This document shows positions 1 through 10,866 of a stretch of 64,000 bases of DNA, piece by piece. The position numbers were made by a program, and so were the translations under genes. The DNA comes from Panaeolus papilionaceus (taxonomy: Eukaryota; Basidiomycota; Agaricomycetes; Agaricales), in contig JADNRZ010000001.1 of assembly GCA_015501605.1 (NCBI GenBank), positions 992,001-1,056,000 of the forward strand. Reading direction: 5' to 3'. The first letter of the stretch is position 1; the number at the start of each line of letters is the position of its first letter. The notes under the pieces were generated by a model that was not told the DNA's origin, ran no database searches, and worked only from the letters and a program-made list of their open reading frames with translations.

Positions 1-1485
1 GAAGTCTATACGATACTTCAGAAGAGCACCGCCAAGGGCAGGCTTTTGGCTGAACGCGTACGTCCTTGTACCCCACCCTTTTCATGCCCCAAACTGAACT
101 TGACCTGAAACCCATAGTTCCAGTCGATTGATGAAAGCTTTGAGCCTATCTGCAGTCATGTCACCAAAGAAGACTGTGCAAGAGCTCGGACAGCCGCAGC
201 TGCTGCCGTTAATGGCCCTTCATCTCAACCAAGCGCCCCCATTTGCGACCGCATTCATTTCCGACCCCTCATCCGTCCACATACCGATATTACCCTCGGA
301 CATTGCTCATACCTCAACACATGCTACTCAGAGCCCACGTATGCCCAATCGCCGTCAATTCCACCTTTTCCCGGTACCGCTCACAGTCACGGAATGGCGC
401 CTCCCAACTCTCGCGTGCCTTCAATGTTACCATCTGGTCTAGGTGCTGGAGGGAGAGGGAAGGAGAAGGCGCCTTGCAGGTACTTGCACTATGAGGTCGA
501 CTGGGATGGTACAGAAGGGGAATGGAAAAGGAATAAACCCGCTAAGAAGAATATACACCGTTTAAAAATTGGGATGGGGCCTGACGGAGAAGAAAGGAAG
601 ATGGTACATGCATTTCTTAGTTTGTCCACTCCTGAAACGACGTTGACGTGCATGCAGCTTCCCCCGCAGTGGATTAATTGTGATCTGAGGCACTTTGACT
701 ATTCTGTGCTCGGAAAGTTCCATGTAATTATGGCAGACCCGCCTTGGGATATCCACATGAGTGTACGTTCAAAAATAGCATGTGCGCTCATTTTATTAAG
801 CATTGTTGCTCAACAGTTACCCTATGGCACGATGAAAGATGACGAGATGCGTGCCATGCCGATCCCTACGCTTCAGGACGAGGGTTTTTTGTTCCTTTGG
901 GTTACAGGCCGCGCTATGGAAGTGGGTCGCGAATGCCTTAAAGTCTGGGGATACACGCGAGTGGATGAAGTTGCCTGGGTTAAAACCAACCAGCTCCAAC
1001 GCGTTATTCGAACAGGCAGAACGGGTCATTGGCTGAATCACACGAAGGAGCACATGCTTGTTGGCGTCAAAACCATCACAGACGATAAAGGCGCCCTCAA
1101 GTTTCCCTCGTGGGCTAATAGAGGGCTGGACACAGACGTTATCGTTTCCGAAGTACGAGAGACGAGCAGAAAGCCAGAGGAAGTGTATGGCTTGATAGAA
1201 AGACTTTGCCCTGGAGGACGAAAGGTTGAGATCTTTGGAAGAAAGCATAATACACGTCCGGGGTAGGTTTTGGAGCCGCTTATATGCAACACGCGTAGCT
1301 AAAACACCTTCCATCGTGCAGGTGGTTAACTTTAGGCAATCAGCTGGGCCCTGATCAGATCCATGAGAGGGAACTCGCCTTACGCATTAAAGCGAAGTAC
1401 GTTCCTTTTTGATTCTCCGCTAATCTGTCTAACTTCGTCCATTTCTCCCAGGTATCCAGATAGACAGATTCCCATCCCCCCTTAG
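1..1485 (+). CDS. METTL3: METTL3/Ime4-type mRNA m6A methyltransferase (5' end outside window)
   Basis: Transfers a methyl group from S-adenosylmethionine to adenosine N6 in mRNA. My model joins <1..57, 124..762, 817..1262, 1322..1396 and 1452..1485, giving 416 visible residues; the start lies upstream. Exon 2 holds two CCCH-like zinc fingers (first Cys in CSHVTKEDC, last His in PCRYLHYEVD). The catalytic DPPW motif is at visible residues 224-227, followed by LPYGTM, GRTGHWLNH and the GNQL segment, all in the METTL3 order. The frame left open after exon 3 would stop at 1266, but two short exons restore the family tail (TLGNQL and AKYPDRQ). The active-site and zinc-finger residues look intact, so it is probably a working writer enzyme. 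MT-A70 family membership is very likely; activity and partners (METTL14/Kar4-like) are inferred. Confidence 0.93.
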
Positions 1486-1873
1486 TTGTTTTCTACTTGT
1501 TTTCCCTATGCTGTCGTCGCTTTCAATTGCATCGCTTTGAAAATATTAATCCCAAACCAAAGCCAAAGAGATGGTGGACCCGAATAACCAATAACCTGTT
1601 ACCACAATCTGTCAGATCGATCCATCAACTGCTGGGGTATGTGTTGGCTTGCAGATACAGAGAGGCAGCGACTGCCGGGAGATTCGGCGCGGCTACATTC
1701 TGCCTGCCTCAAGAAGGCTGACAGGGTGGATTCACGGCGAGTGGTATATAAGGTCATTCGGCATGTGGATGTACTAATGGAGGCCCCTTGCGACTTGATA
1801 ACGAAAATGAAACGAGGTGTCGCAGTAACGTGCAAAGCAAGCTTTAACACGCGTTAACAGTTGAAGGACAAGA
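1486..1873. other. Intergenic and promoter region of the first tandem membrane-protein gene
   Basis: No gene recognised. Roughly 1495-1870 resembles 6305-6685 upstream of the second copy, in order but with many substitutions and small gaps. Shared stretches lie around the words tcgcttcaatt-like, caagaaggctg and ggtggatgta-like. Confidence 0.5.
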
Positions 1874-1880
1874 TATAAAA
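1874..1880 (+). promoter_or_regulatory. TATA box of tandem membrane-protein gene, copy A
   Basis: TATAAAA lies 47 bases before the chosen ATG at 1921. The same element sits 46 bases before the ATG of copy B, embedded in a similar context (agatataaaa). Conservation in position and sequence supports function; the implied 5' leader is very short. Confidence 0.6.
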
Positions 1881-1920
1881 ATAATGTGAGCCATGTTTTT
1901 GATTCCTTTCCCTTCAAACA

Positions 1921-3979
1921 ATGTTGCTCCTCTTGATTTCTCTGTACATCTCTTGCGTCCGTTCCACCCCTATATCGTCCATTTTCTCGGCCCCTGTCGT
2001 CCTGGAGGACGATATCACTGGTGTAGCGGCAACACGAACCCTGTGGAACATCGTCTACACATGCTTTACCACCACATTCGCCATTACATGGATTTCTATG
2101 CACCCCAACATTCCAAACAAAAGGCACCCGTTATACCCCGTGTTCCTGCGTCTCCTTCTGGCCACATACGCCCTCCTCATACCTGAAGCTATCGTTTTTT
2201 GGGCCGCAGTACAATGGAAATCAGCACACGAATGCACGGCGTACTTTAAAGAAAAGGGCCCAGGTATGCATCACACCTCCGCGTACATATTACTGCTGAC
2301 TTATCATCTCCACCCTAGGATACGAAACATGGTCATTAACACATAGCTTTTTCCTACTCATGGGGGGCTTTACACTCGATTGCGAGACTGCGAAACATGG
2401 GTATCGAGTCATTCCAGTTCACGAGTTCAAGAAATTGGTAGAGAGAGAAGAAATCATTTTCCCTACCGTAGACGAAGAGGACCTGAAGGATAAAAGCAAA
2501 GGCGACCCCCTTGCCAAAGGATTCGTTATTCTGCAAACCCTATGGTTCGTCACCCAGATCCTGGCTCGATTTGCTCAAAATCTTGTCGTCACGGAGCTGG
2601 AAGTCATCACATTTGCGTTGGTTCCTTTGAATATCGGAACGTACTACTTCTGGATGCACAAGCCTCTGAGTGTCAAGAAGCCCATTCGTCTCGTGGGCAA
2701 CCCAAACTGTAAGCCAGACCTCACTCTCAATATACACTTATAGCCCGCATATACTGACGCCAACATAGATGTGTCGCCAAAACGTGCTACTTCTCCCACA
2801 TCTCCACTGTCTCCGCCTCTGGACTCGGCTATTGGAGCATCCCCTTACCAAAGCACGCCAGAAGTGCAGATAAGCCTGCCTGAAACCACGACGCCTGCTA
2901 AATCACCTTCGCTTCACTCAAAGAAGGGTAGATTTGAAACACTTTTGAGCAAATTCCTCAAAATGGTCAATTTTTGGGCGGACGAAGCCGACGAGATGTT
3001 GAAGCCAGGCCAACAACGATCTTCAAGCCCAGATTCGATGACGGCTGTCGACCAGTTGAATGCGCCCTCCAATGTGCCGAAGAATTCACCCGAAGAGACC
3101 AAAAGACCCACAAAATGGACGTTCAAAGCGTTCGCTGATGTAGTCACTAGGGTGGGAACATTCGCCAGAAAGCATGTCAATAACTTCCGGGGTAATTCAC
3201 GAAAGCTTTCAACTACATCTGAGGGCAACTCGACCTCGATCGCCTTTCAGTCGATCATAGGCAGTGTCATTGCTATCATAGTTGTCATCTTCCTCGCAGT
3301 CTTCGCCATTCTTTCCATTTCTCCACTCTTGTTTGTCGCACTGGGATTCCTGTGTCTCGCAATACTCACTGCGCCATGGGTAGCGACCCGTGCCTTCCAT
3401 GCCATCGGCACTGAGCCCAATACCAAGACCAAGAAAGAGGGGCCGACACTTCTCATTTTCTACGCACCAAAGATGGACAAACGCTCGAGCAACATCATGC
3501 TCGGTGTCACCATCATGGGGGCAACAATCTTCGGTGGACTACATGTCCTTGCATGGCAATTCCAGTTCCCCACTCCAGTCGAGCATCTTCTCTGGAGGAT
3601 ATCGTCCATCGCCCTCACGGCCCTCCCTGCTCTATATTTCGGGTGTCACCTCCTCACAGAATATGTCTTCCCCGACGAGGACGAAGAGAACAAGACCAAG
3701 AACAAGAACAGGAGACGAGACGAGGAGAACAAAAGCAAGGGTGAGCAGGAGGGCGAGGATAGCAAGAATCACAAGAGCGAGAGAGAGAACAAAAACGACA
3801 AGAAGAAGAAGATAAACGGGTATGCCAGAAATTTTATTCGATTCTGGATTCTGCTGGGGATTCCGGCGTATACTTTGGCTCGTCTTTATGTTCTTGCGGA
3901 GGCCGTTGTCGCCCTGAGGGACCCCAAGCCTGGTACTCTCAGTGCTGTTACATGGTCCAAATTTATTCCGCACTTTTAA
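1921..3979 (+). CDS. Multi-pass membrane protein of unknown function, tandem copy A
   Basis: Function unknown. Exons 1921..2263, 2319..2708 and 2769..3979 encode 647 residues. The first half has a hydrophobic N-terminus and about five membrane segments. It carries the signature of a widespread fungal membrane-protein family: RTLWNIVYTC, MHPNIPN, THSFFLLMGGF, KSKGDPLAKG and VVTELEVITFALV. The second half has a Ser/Pro-rich stretch, a long hydrophobic region, two further membrane segments, and a very Lys/Glu/Asp-rich linker (about 3680-3815) before a last membrane segment. It ends TWSKFIPHF. The start at 1921 was chosen by alignment with copy B and by the TATA spacing. It is clearly paralogous to the gene at 6734-8762; identity is highest in the membrane segments and lowest in the linkers. 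Confidence 0.85.
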
Positions 3980-6687
3980 TGCATGTAGTTCACCCTAGAT
4001 ACCTTTTTCTGTTTGCCATTCTCGCCTTCCTCCTGCTCCTCGCGAGCACCCCAATCGACTTTACACTTGCAGCTGAGCTCTCGTGGACACTGGACACGAT
4101 CGAACACCCCCTAGCATGGAGTCATTATGGAAGGGTAGCATTAGATTCCCTCATAGTCTAAGTTATTTGTGCTCTGTGTCAAACGTAATTTTTTGCATCC
4201 CAAGCCGTGGGTTTGTCGATCGATCGCTCGGCTTGTCGTTCAATTGGTACTGTTGCGTTGTTAGTGTTTATTACAAACTTTACCTCACTGTCTCTGTAGA
4301 ATTTGTCGAGAAAACGGGAGAGCGAAGATCTTCGCAAGCGGCTAATTAGAATGGTCGACCCCGAGATCCAGCTAGCGTTGTGACTATCAGTCGACACACC
4401 CTCCAGATACTTGATTCAATTAACCCCGAGTACTAATGGGTTGGTAACTCTAGCCTTGGAGAACTTCAGGACGTCAAAGTTACGATAGACGTATTGAGAA
4501 TCTGGATATCGTCTTTCCACTGTATGAGACGCAGCCGCATAATTTTGACTTCACGATTAACAACTCTGAAGTGCCGAGGGCTAGGCACGAGGCAAGCGAG
4601 CTTAGGTCTGAATATGATGATGCGGCGACAACTCGTCTAAGTAGTAGTGGTTGTACTGAAGTCATAGACAAAATAGCCGCATACCGTCTTGGGCCTTCGC
4701 TCCTTTCCTTGATCCATTCGACCCTCCTCCCTCCTGGTCATCGTCGGTCGCGTCTTTAAATGCGCATTTGCTTGCTCTTACCCTCTTACTATCTCGTTCT
4801 CATAGCTGGTCAGTGCTCGGACCAGCCGCTTGGCATCAATTGGGGTCTTTGCTCAGGCCTCAAGCGTAGCGCTCAGATCCGTGTGCGATTTGACATAAAC
4901 TGCCAACTCACTCCGGTTCACTGCAATATTCTTACATTGCCTTCTTTAAGGCTTACATTTGCATCTAGCAGCAATGACTGGATCTGATGTGTCTAACTAA
5001 ATCATGCTCTGTTACCAACGTGGATACTCTCACTGTTACGAAACCAATTCCTGCCTGGGTACGGAACGGTTTTTGCATCCCAAATGAGCGAGTTCGTTAT
5101 TATTACACTTGCCTAGCAGGCCGATGCATTCGCACGGCAAAACGAGTCAGTGTGATGTCTGTAATTCATGAAAGTGGCTTTTTGGCCCATTCATGGTACA
5201 GATAGATCAATACCTTCCTTCCATCACAACAAGTCCAATATTTCGATTAGATGATGATTTGGTCGAAATTTGTATCTCTACATAATATGGGTATTTATAT
5301 AAGGGCACAGAGAGGGCATCTTGAAAAGACAATGTTGTCATTCTTTCCATAGTACTCAGGACCATGAAAAGCAAGCATTATGAGTGAGATGGGACCTGTT
5401 AATGTCATCGAGATCCAATTCCGAGCAGGGACATATGCTTCAACACACCCAAGATATTGTTCTTCAATAGAGCGCATTGACCATGAAACTTAAGGACGGA
5501 GGTATGTAGGGCAGAGTTGAGAAAGGGCATGGATACTACGAGCAATGTACGATATGAAGGGGAAACATCATAATACGACCCAGATTCATGCCAGGTATGA
5601 TATGGGAAAAATAAATTGATGCCATCAAAATTGTTGCAAGCCTTGAAAAACGAGGACATGCACCGACGTGGGAATATTTTAAAGCAGCCATCAATTGTGT
5701 GACGCTGAATCAAAAACGAGTATAAGAACTCGTCCTTAAAAGGACTTGTAACTTGAACGAGCTGGCGTGCCGCATGCCTCACGATTCGTGCATTCATGAT
5801 CAAAGGTCTGTCGATCGATCCCTCCAGACTATCACAAAAGGACTACTGCACTGCTGTTTCTTATATCTGGTTCACTACCATTACAGTTTTTGTCTGCTGA
5901 CATTGGATGGAAGAGGAGACAGAAATGAAGATTTTCGCACGGAGTTCCAGCCAGCCACACCCACTTCCACGATTCCACCACTCTGCTGCATATTCCTCGC
6001 AAGGGGCTGACTTCAATGGCCAACCATCCTCACATGCGTCTAACGAAAGTGGTGATTGGAAGCCGAAAGCACCCTCCAGACTCGTAAATCAATAGATCCA
6101 AGTGCCAAAGGATCGACAATCTTCATGATGTTTGCATAACTTGTTGATACATAGGCTGAGGCCATGGACTCCCATGGACATCGACTTTCCACATTTGAAC
6201 TGCAGGTATACACTACAATTTAGCTCTTAAGCGCGGGAGGGTACTTTCAAGCGTTCAGATGCAATTAAAACTACTGAATGATAGGCGCTGTTTAAACCAT
6301 ATGATATTCGTTTTCTTTAAGTACGTCTTCGTCGCTTCAATTCATCACTTTGAAACTCAAACAGTAGCCCAGTTCAGAAAAACGGTACATACAAATATTG
6401 TAACCAGCCAGCCTTAGTTTGCGCGTCAAATCGAAGCCTCAACTGCTGCGGACACAGTCACAGCCTACTCGCTAGCAAGACCGCCGATGAGCCATGGTGC
6501 TGCAGTCCACCTGTTCCAAGAAGGCTGGGACTTAAGGCAAGTGATATACGAATTGGTACGAACATCCTTCCGGCAGGTGGATGTACAAAACGAAACACCT
6601 TGACAAGTAAAATGAAGCGAGGTGTTTGGGTGACGTGCATGGCAAGATCCAACTGGACAACACCACGCTTGAACCTGGAGCTCCAGA
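3980..6687. other. Long intergenic region between the tandem copies
   Basis: About 2.7 kb with no confident gene. 4760-4987 could encode 75 residues with a hydrophobic N-terminus and five cysteines, but there is no family match and no convincing splice extension. A 132-residue minus-strand frame (5405-5803) is also unrecognised. The part after about 6305 is the duplicated promoter region of copy B. No tRNA, repeat array or transposon ends seen. Confidence 0.45.
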
Positions 6688-6695
6688 TATAAAAA
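6688..6695 (+). promoter_or_regulatory. TATA box of tandem membrane-protein gene, copy B
   Basis: TATAAAAA lies 46 bases before the ATG at 6734, matching the spacing in copy A. An in-frame ATG at 6626 lies upstream of this box and so was not used as the start. Confidence 0.6.
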
Positions 6696-6733
6696 TATCG
6701 CCAGCCCAGCTTTTCGATTCCTTTCCCAAATCC

Positions 6734-8762
6734 ATGTCGCTCTTCCTACTTCCTCTGTATATTTCACGAGCTCGCTCTGCCCCTTTATCGTCCATTTTCT
6801 TGGGCCCCGTTGTCCTTGAGGACGACATCACCGGTGTAGCGGCAACACGAACCCTGTGGAACATCGTTTACACATGCTTCACTACGACTTTTGCTATAAC
6901 ATGGATCTCTATGCACCCCAATATTCCGAACAAAAAGCACCCATTATACCCTGTCGTTTTGCGTCTTCTTCTTGCGACATACGCCCTCCTCATACCTGAG
7001 GCTATCGTTTTTTGGGCTGCAGTACAATGGAAATCGGCACACGAGTGCCTTAAGACCATCCAATGTCAGAACATTGACAAAGGCGAAGGTATGTGTCGCG
7101 CTTCATTTATTTCGGTCGATTATTTATTTTGCACGATAGCAACAAGGAAATGGTCGATAACGCATAGCTTCTTCCTGCTCATGGGAGGCTTCACGGTTGA
7201 ATGCAAAGGGTGGAAGAAACATGAATATCGGGTCCTTCCTGCACACGAATTTATAAAGCTGGTACAAGATGACGCAATTGTCTTCCCTGACATCGAAGCA
7301 GAAGACCTGAAGGACAAAAGCAAAGGTGATCCCCTGGCCAAAGGATTCGTTATTCTGCAAACCCTCTGGTTCGTCATCCAGATCCTGGCTCGATTTGCAC
7401 AGAACCTTGTCGTCACGGAATTGGAAGTCATCACTTTCGCCTTGGTTCCTTTGAACGTTGCAACATACTACTTCTGGATGCACAAGCCACTGAGTGTCAA
7501 GCGACCCATTCGCCTCGTGTTGATTCAGAAACGAAATGGCAAGCTGAACCTCACGCTGGGTCCTCGTATTTGTAAATGCTGATCCCACCATAGGCACGCA
7601 CAACACATTCATTGACTCCGCTGTTGAGGGTCCTTCAACAGATACACCAGTTAAGAAGCAAAACACTTTATCTGAAGGTAGTGAGGCTGGATCTATTGCA
7701 CCCTCGGGGCGGTTCGGACAAATCTGGCACAATTTCCTGAAGATGGTCACTTTTTGGACAAGTGAAGCCTACCACATGTTGCAACCGGGACAAGTTGCCT
7801 CTGACAACAAGGCGCATGAAAACCCTCAGGTACAGAATAACCCTGGAACACAACAAACCACAGAGCCAGGGCCCAAATCCCCCCAAATATTCTCGTTCAA
7901 GGCTATCGCCATCGCGGTTACCAGTGTAGTAGCATTTACCCAAAAATGGGTTGAGGGCTTGCAGGGTCAACTGGCGGGTCTAACCGATTCTTCCATCGCT
8001 TTCATAACCAAGTCGATTATAGGGGGTGTCATCGCTCTCATAATTGTTGTCTTCCTTGCGGTCTTCGCTATACTTTCTATTTCTCCCCTGTTATTTGTCG
8101 CATTAGGATTCCCCTGTCTCGCGATACTTACTGCACCATGGGTAGCGTCGACTCGCGCGTTTCATGCCATCGGTACCAATCCTGATACTAGCCCCAAGGG
8201 AGAGAGCCCCAGACTTGCTATTTTCTACGCCCCAAGACTGGAGAAACGCCCAAGCAACATCATGCTCGGGGTCACCGTAGTTGGGGCTACAATCTTCGGC
8301 GGACTACATGTCTTTGCGTGGCAATTCCAGTTCCCTACTCCAGTCGAGCGTCTTCTGTGGAGAATATCGTCCCTCGCGCTCACCTCTCTCCCCGCTCTGT
8401 ATTTCGGGTGCCACCTCCTCACGGAATATGTCTTCCCCGAAGACGAGAAGAGCAAAGGCAAGAGCAAGGAAGGGGACGAGAAGGACACGAGCAAGGGAAA
8501 GGGTGAGCAAGAGGATAAGAACAAAAATGACAAGAAAAAGAAGAATGGGCGTGTCAGGCATTTCATTCGATTCTGGGTTCTTCTGGGGATTCCTGCGTAT
8601 ACATTGGCTCGTCTCTACGTTCTTGCGGAGGCCGTTGTCGCCCTGAGGGACCCCAAGCCTGGTACTCTCAGTGCTTGTTACATGGTCCAAATTCATTCCA
8701 CACTTCTAATTCGTATGATCCGCCCTTTTTTGCCCATCCCTCTCGCCCTCCTCGCTCATTAG
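6734..8762 (+). CDS. Multi-pass membrane protein of unknown function, tandem copy B, with altered C-terminus
   Basis: Paralog of the gene at 1921-3979, function unknown. Exons 6734..7088, 7140..7538 and 7594..8762 encode 640 residues with the same family signature (RTLWNIVYTC, THSFFLLMGGF, KSKGDPLAKG, VVTELEVITF). Intron 1 has the same place and phase as in copy A. Intron 2 aligns with copy A's gtaagc intron but begins gcaagc, so it must be a GC-AG intron; this is the only junction that joins the family frame to the next exon. Near 8675 one extra T relative to copy A shifts the last codons: instead of the TWSKFIPHF ending there is a different tail of about 29 residues up to the stop at 8760. 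Without that base the copy A ending would be read. It may be real divergence, early decay or a sequencing error. Confidence 0.82.
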
Positions 8763-9244
8763 CACTCCCTTCCAGGTATGTCACTGGTTGCGTTCGAGTC
8801 CTTGTCCTTAGACATCGGTCACATATAAATCCACTTTGTAGACAGAATGGATTTGTAACCGTATCACTAGAATATCTTATGCCCTGTAAATATTATTTAT
8901 GTTTACTCAAATTGCACATTGACGATTTCCTGTCGGAGATCTTCTGCCCAATCCTCAAATGACATGCACAGTTCTGCAGGTGTGGTTCACGAAACATGGT
9001 CAAGCTTCTGTTGATCAACTGTTCATGGATACTTGAGCTGCTTATTCAGTCCCCTTGCTTATTGTTTCATCAATCCTGGCACCACTGGTCAGTTCTGATA
9101 GGGGTAGAGAAATGGAAGGGGATACCGAGGAGCAGAAAATATATGCACGTGACAAATTAACAGACTCCGAGTGCCGCCAAAGCGAAATGGTTGACCGTTG
9201 TGTACCTGCTTGCCGCTCACTCCCTTTGCCAAGTTTCGTCTACA
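8763..9244. other. Intergenic region
   Basis: 3' flank of copy B and 5' flank of SND2. Nothing recognised. An in-frame ATG at 9055 upstream of SND2 would add a non-conserved N-terminus and was not used. Confidence 0.4.
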
Positions 9245-9957
9245 ATGGCGAACGCCTCTGCAAAGCGTATTGGTACGTCTTATACAGCACTTATAATTGG
9301 CTGCACTCATACGTAATTCCAGCCAGTCAAAATGAAGTCCTTGTCAAGGTGTTAAAGCTTGGCATGCTTTTGCCAACCATTATTTCGATTCTGCTTTGCC
9401 TTTTGTTTAGACGCGGCTCATGGCCACCATCTATCCTGCTTCTGGTATTCTATATCATTGCGTCGGCTCCTGCTGCTCTATTATCGCTATATCTTATCAA
9501 CATTGGCACACCCAAACGCGAACCAACGACAAACACGTTAATCTTCTACGGGGAAGACCTCAGTCAACCAGGTGTTACGGAATGGTGTTTTGATATTATT
9601 TACATCACATGTGCGACAATTTTTACTCCTTCACTTGACAGTAACTGATCTTTGACCGCAGATGCGTGCCAGATAGGCAGCGGAGCCTTTGGAGAGTGGT
9701 TCTGGTGGTTTTATATGATTGTAAGCCTTGGTTCTATAAGTGCAAATCAACATGCTGACATTGGCAACCAGATTCCGGTTTATGCGGTCTTCAAAATCTG
9801 GACATCATTTATTTCCCCTATGGTGCTAGGAAGAGGAGGACCCTCTGAACCCGAAGAGAATGCCAAGGAGCCTGCTTCTAGCAAACGACAAGAAAAGCTA
9901 CGGAAACGCCAGGAAAAGGGCGATCCCAGAGTTCGAGTCTCTTCCGTTAGGAAGTAA
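9245..9957 (+). CDS. SND2: SND2/TMEM208 ER-targeting protein
   Basis: Component of the SRP-independent (SND) pathway that brings membrane and secreted proteins to the ER translocon. Exons 9245..9272, 9323..9610, 9662..9720 and 9772..9957 encode 186 residues, the usual length. The start is fixed by the short first exon MANASAKRI, which splices into ASQNEVLVK. Visible features are membrane segments around residues 18-36 and 42-66, the family stretch TEWCFDIIYIT, the aromatic segment GEWFWWFYM, then PVYAVFKIW and a basic Lys/Arg-rich tail facing the cytosol. It lies 480 bases after the tandem membrane-protein genes on the same strand; I infer no functional link. Confidence 0.88.
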
Positions 9958-10866
9958 CTGGCGTGTGCTTTCTTTCTGTTATATCCTACTTGTATCAGCT
10001 CACCAGATTATTCACAATATTTTGCTAAGCATTCCGCCTGTTTTTCCACACCCGACGTGATTGAAGAGGTTTCCTGCCTGGATGCCAGTAATTCACCCGA
10101 GAGTGATGCTAACTAAGGCCCGTAAGAGCGACAATTTTTAACGTCCAAATGGTTCCCTGGCAATCTACGTTGGGTTTCGGGAGTCAAGTACCTCAATCGA
10201 CTTGATTATTGACTTTTACATATGACTTGAGATATGCTCTGAATGAAAGATTCCCTGACTGTTCGGTGAACAGCAGCTGTGTTCTGCACACTCAAACAAT
10301 TACTTCTTATTCTTTGTTCTGGTCAGCATCAATCTGAATATGCTGCATGCAAAGTCGAAAGACTGGGTAAGATGTTGGAATACTTAATGAGTCCCAAGTT
10401 GATTACATGATTGGCTACGACATTTCTTTCCTCCGTCTCTTCAGTTCACATTTGCTTGTATTCACAATTGCCTACTTCAATAGTTCTGCTCAATTATTTC
10501 GTTCGCTCACGCTCGAATTTTAAATAAAAGATAAATTCCCGAAATGGATGGGCTCAATAAGGCTCAATACTGCCAGCACAATTGCTGTCACCATTTGATG
10601 TGACAACCCGTGTTTGCAATACCCGTGCTTGTGACTACCGTGTCACTTTTACGCGAAATCGACAGCCATTCAAATGTCTCTTTTCGTATGAAACTGTCAA
10701 CATCTTGCTGGTGTCCTCTTGTTTTGTTTTACTTGGTTCTCTGCTTATATTTCTGACTGCTGTATCTCAATCGTTGACTTTGACCTTTCTGCCGAGTTTT
10801 TGCTACCTGCCAACAGCCTTAAAATCTTGGACCTGTCGCTTTGTAATATCAGTTCACCTGGCAAAT
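9958..10866. other. Intergenic region
   Basis: About 0.9 kb between SND2 and the Sfr1-like gene. No gene, repeat or RNA recognised. A frame open from 10582 runs into the Sfr1 start, but its upstream part is hydrophobic and unlike the protein. Confidence 0.4.

Larger units (their letters stand above)
1500..8762 (+). repeat. Diverged tandem duplication (units about 1500-3979 and 6305-8762)
   Basis: Each unit contains a promoter region, a TATA box at the same distance from the ATG, and a three-exon gene with introns at the same codon phases. The spacer 3980-6304 shows no clear counterpart. The duplication is old: synonymous sites and linkers have diverged while membrane segments are nearly identical. 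Confidence 0.75.

Noticed and set aside
817..1314. Minus-strand frame of 165 codons over METTL3
   Set aside because: Opposite strand of a strongly conserved coding region, with no family features of its own.
4760..5205. Two short frames that might form a secreted protein
   Set aside because: Hydrophobic start and cysteines present, but no phase-compatible join and no known pattern; left in the intergenic description only.
8785..8800. tRNA B-box-like word (gcgttcgagtcc)
   Set aside because: No matching A box or cloverleaf could be built around it; similar words occur in coding sequence at 9938.
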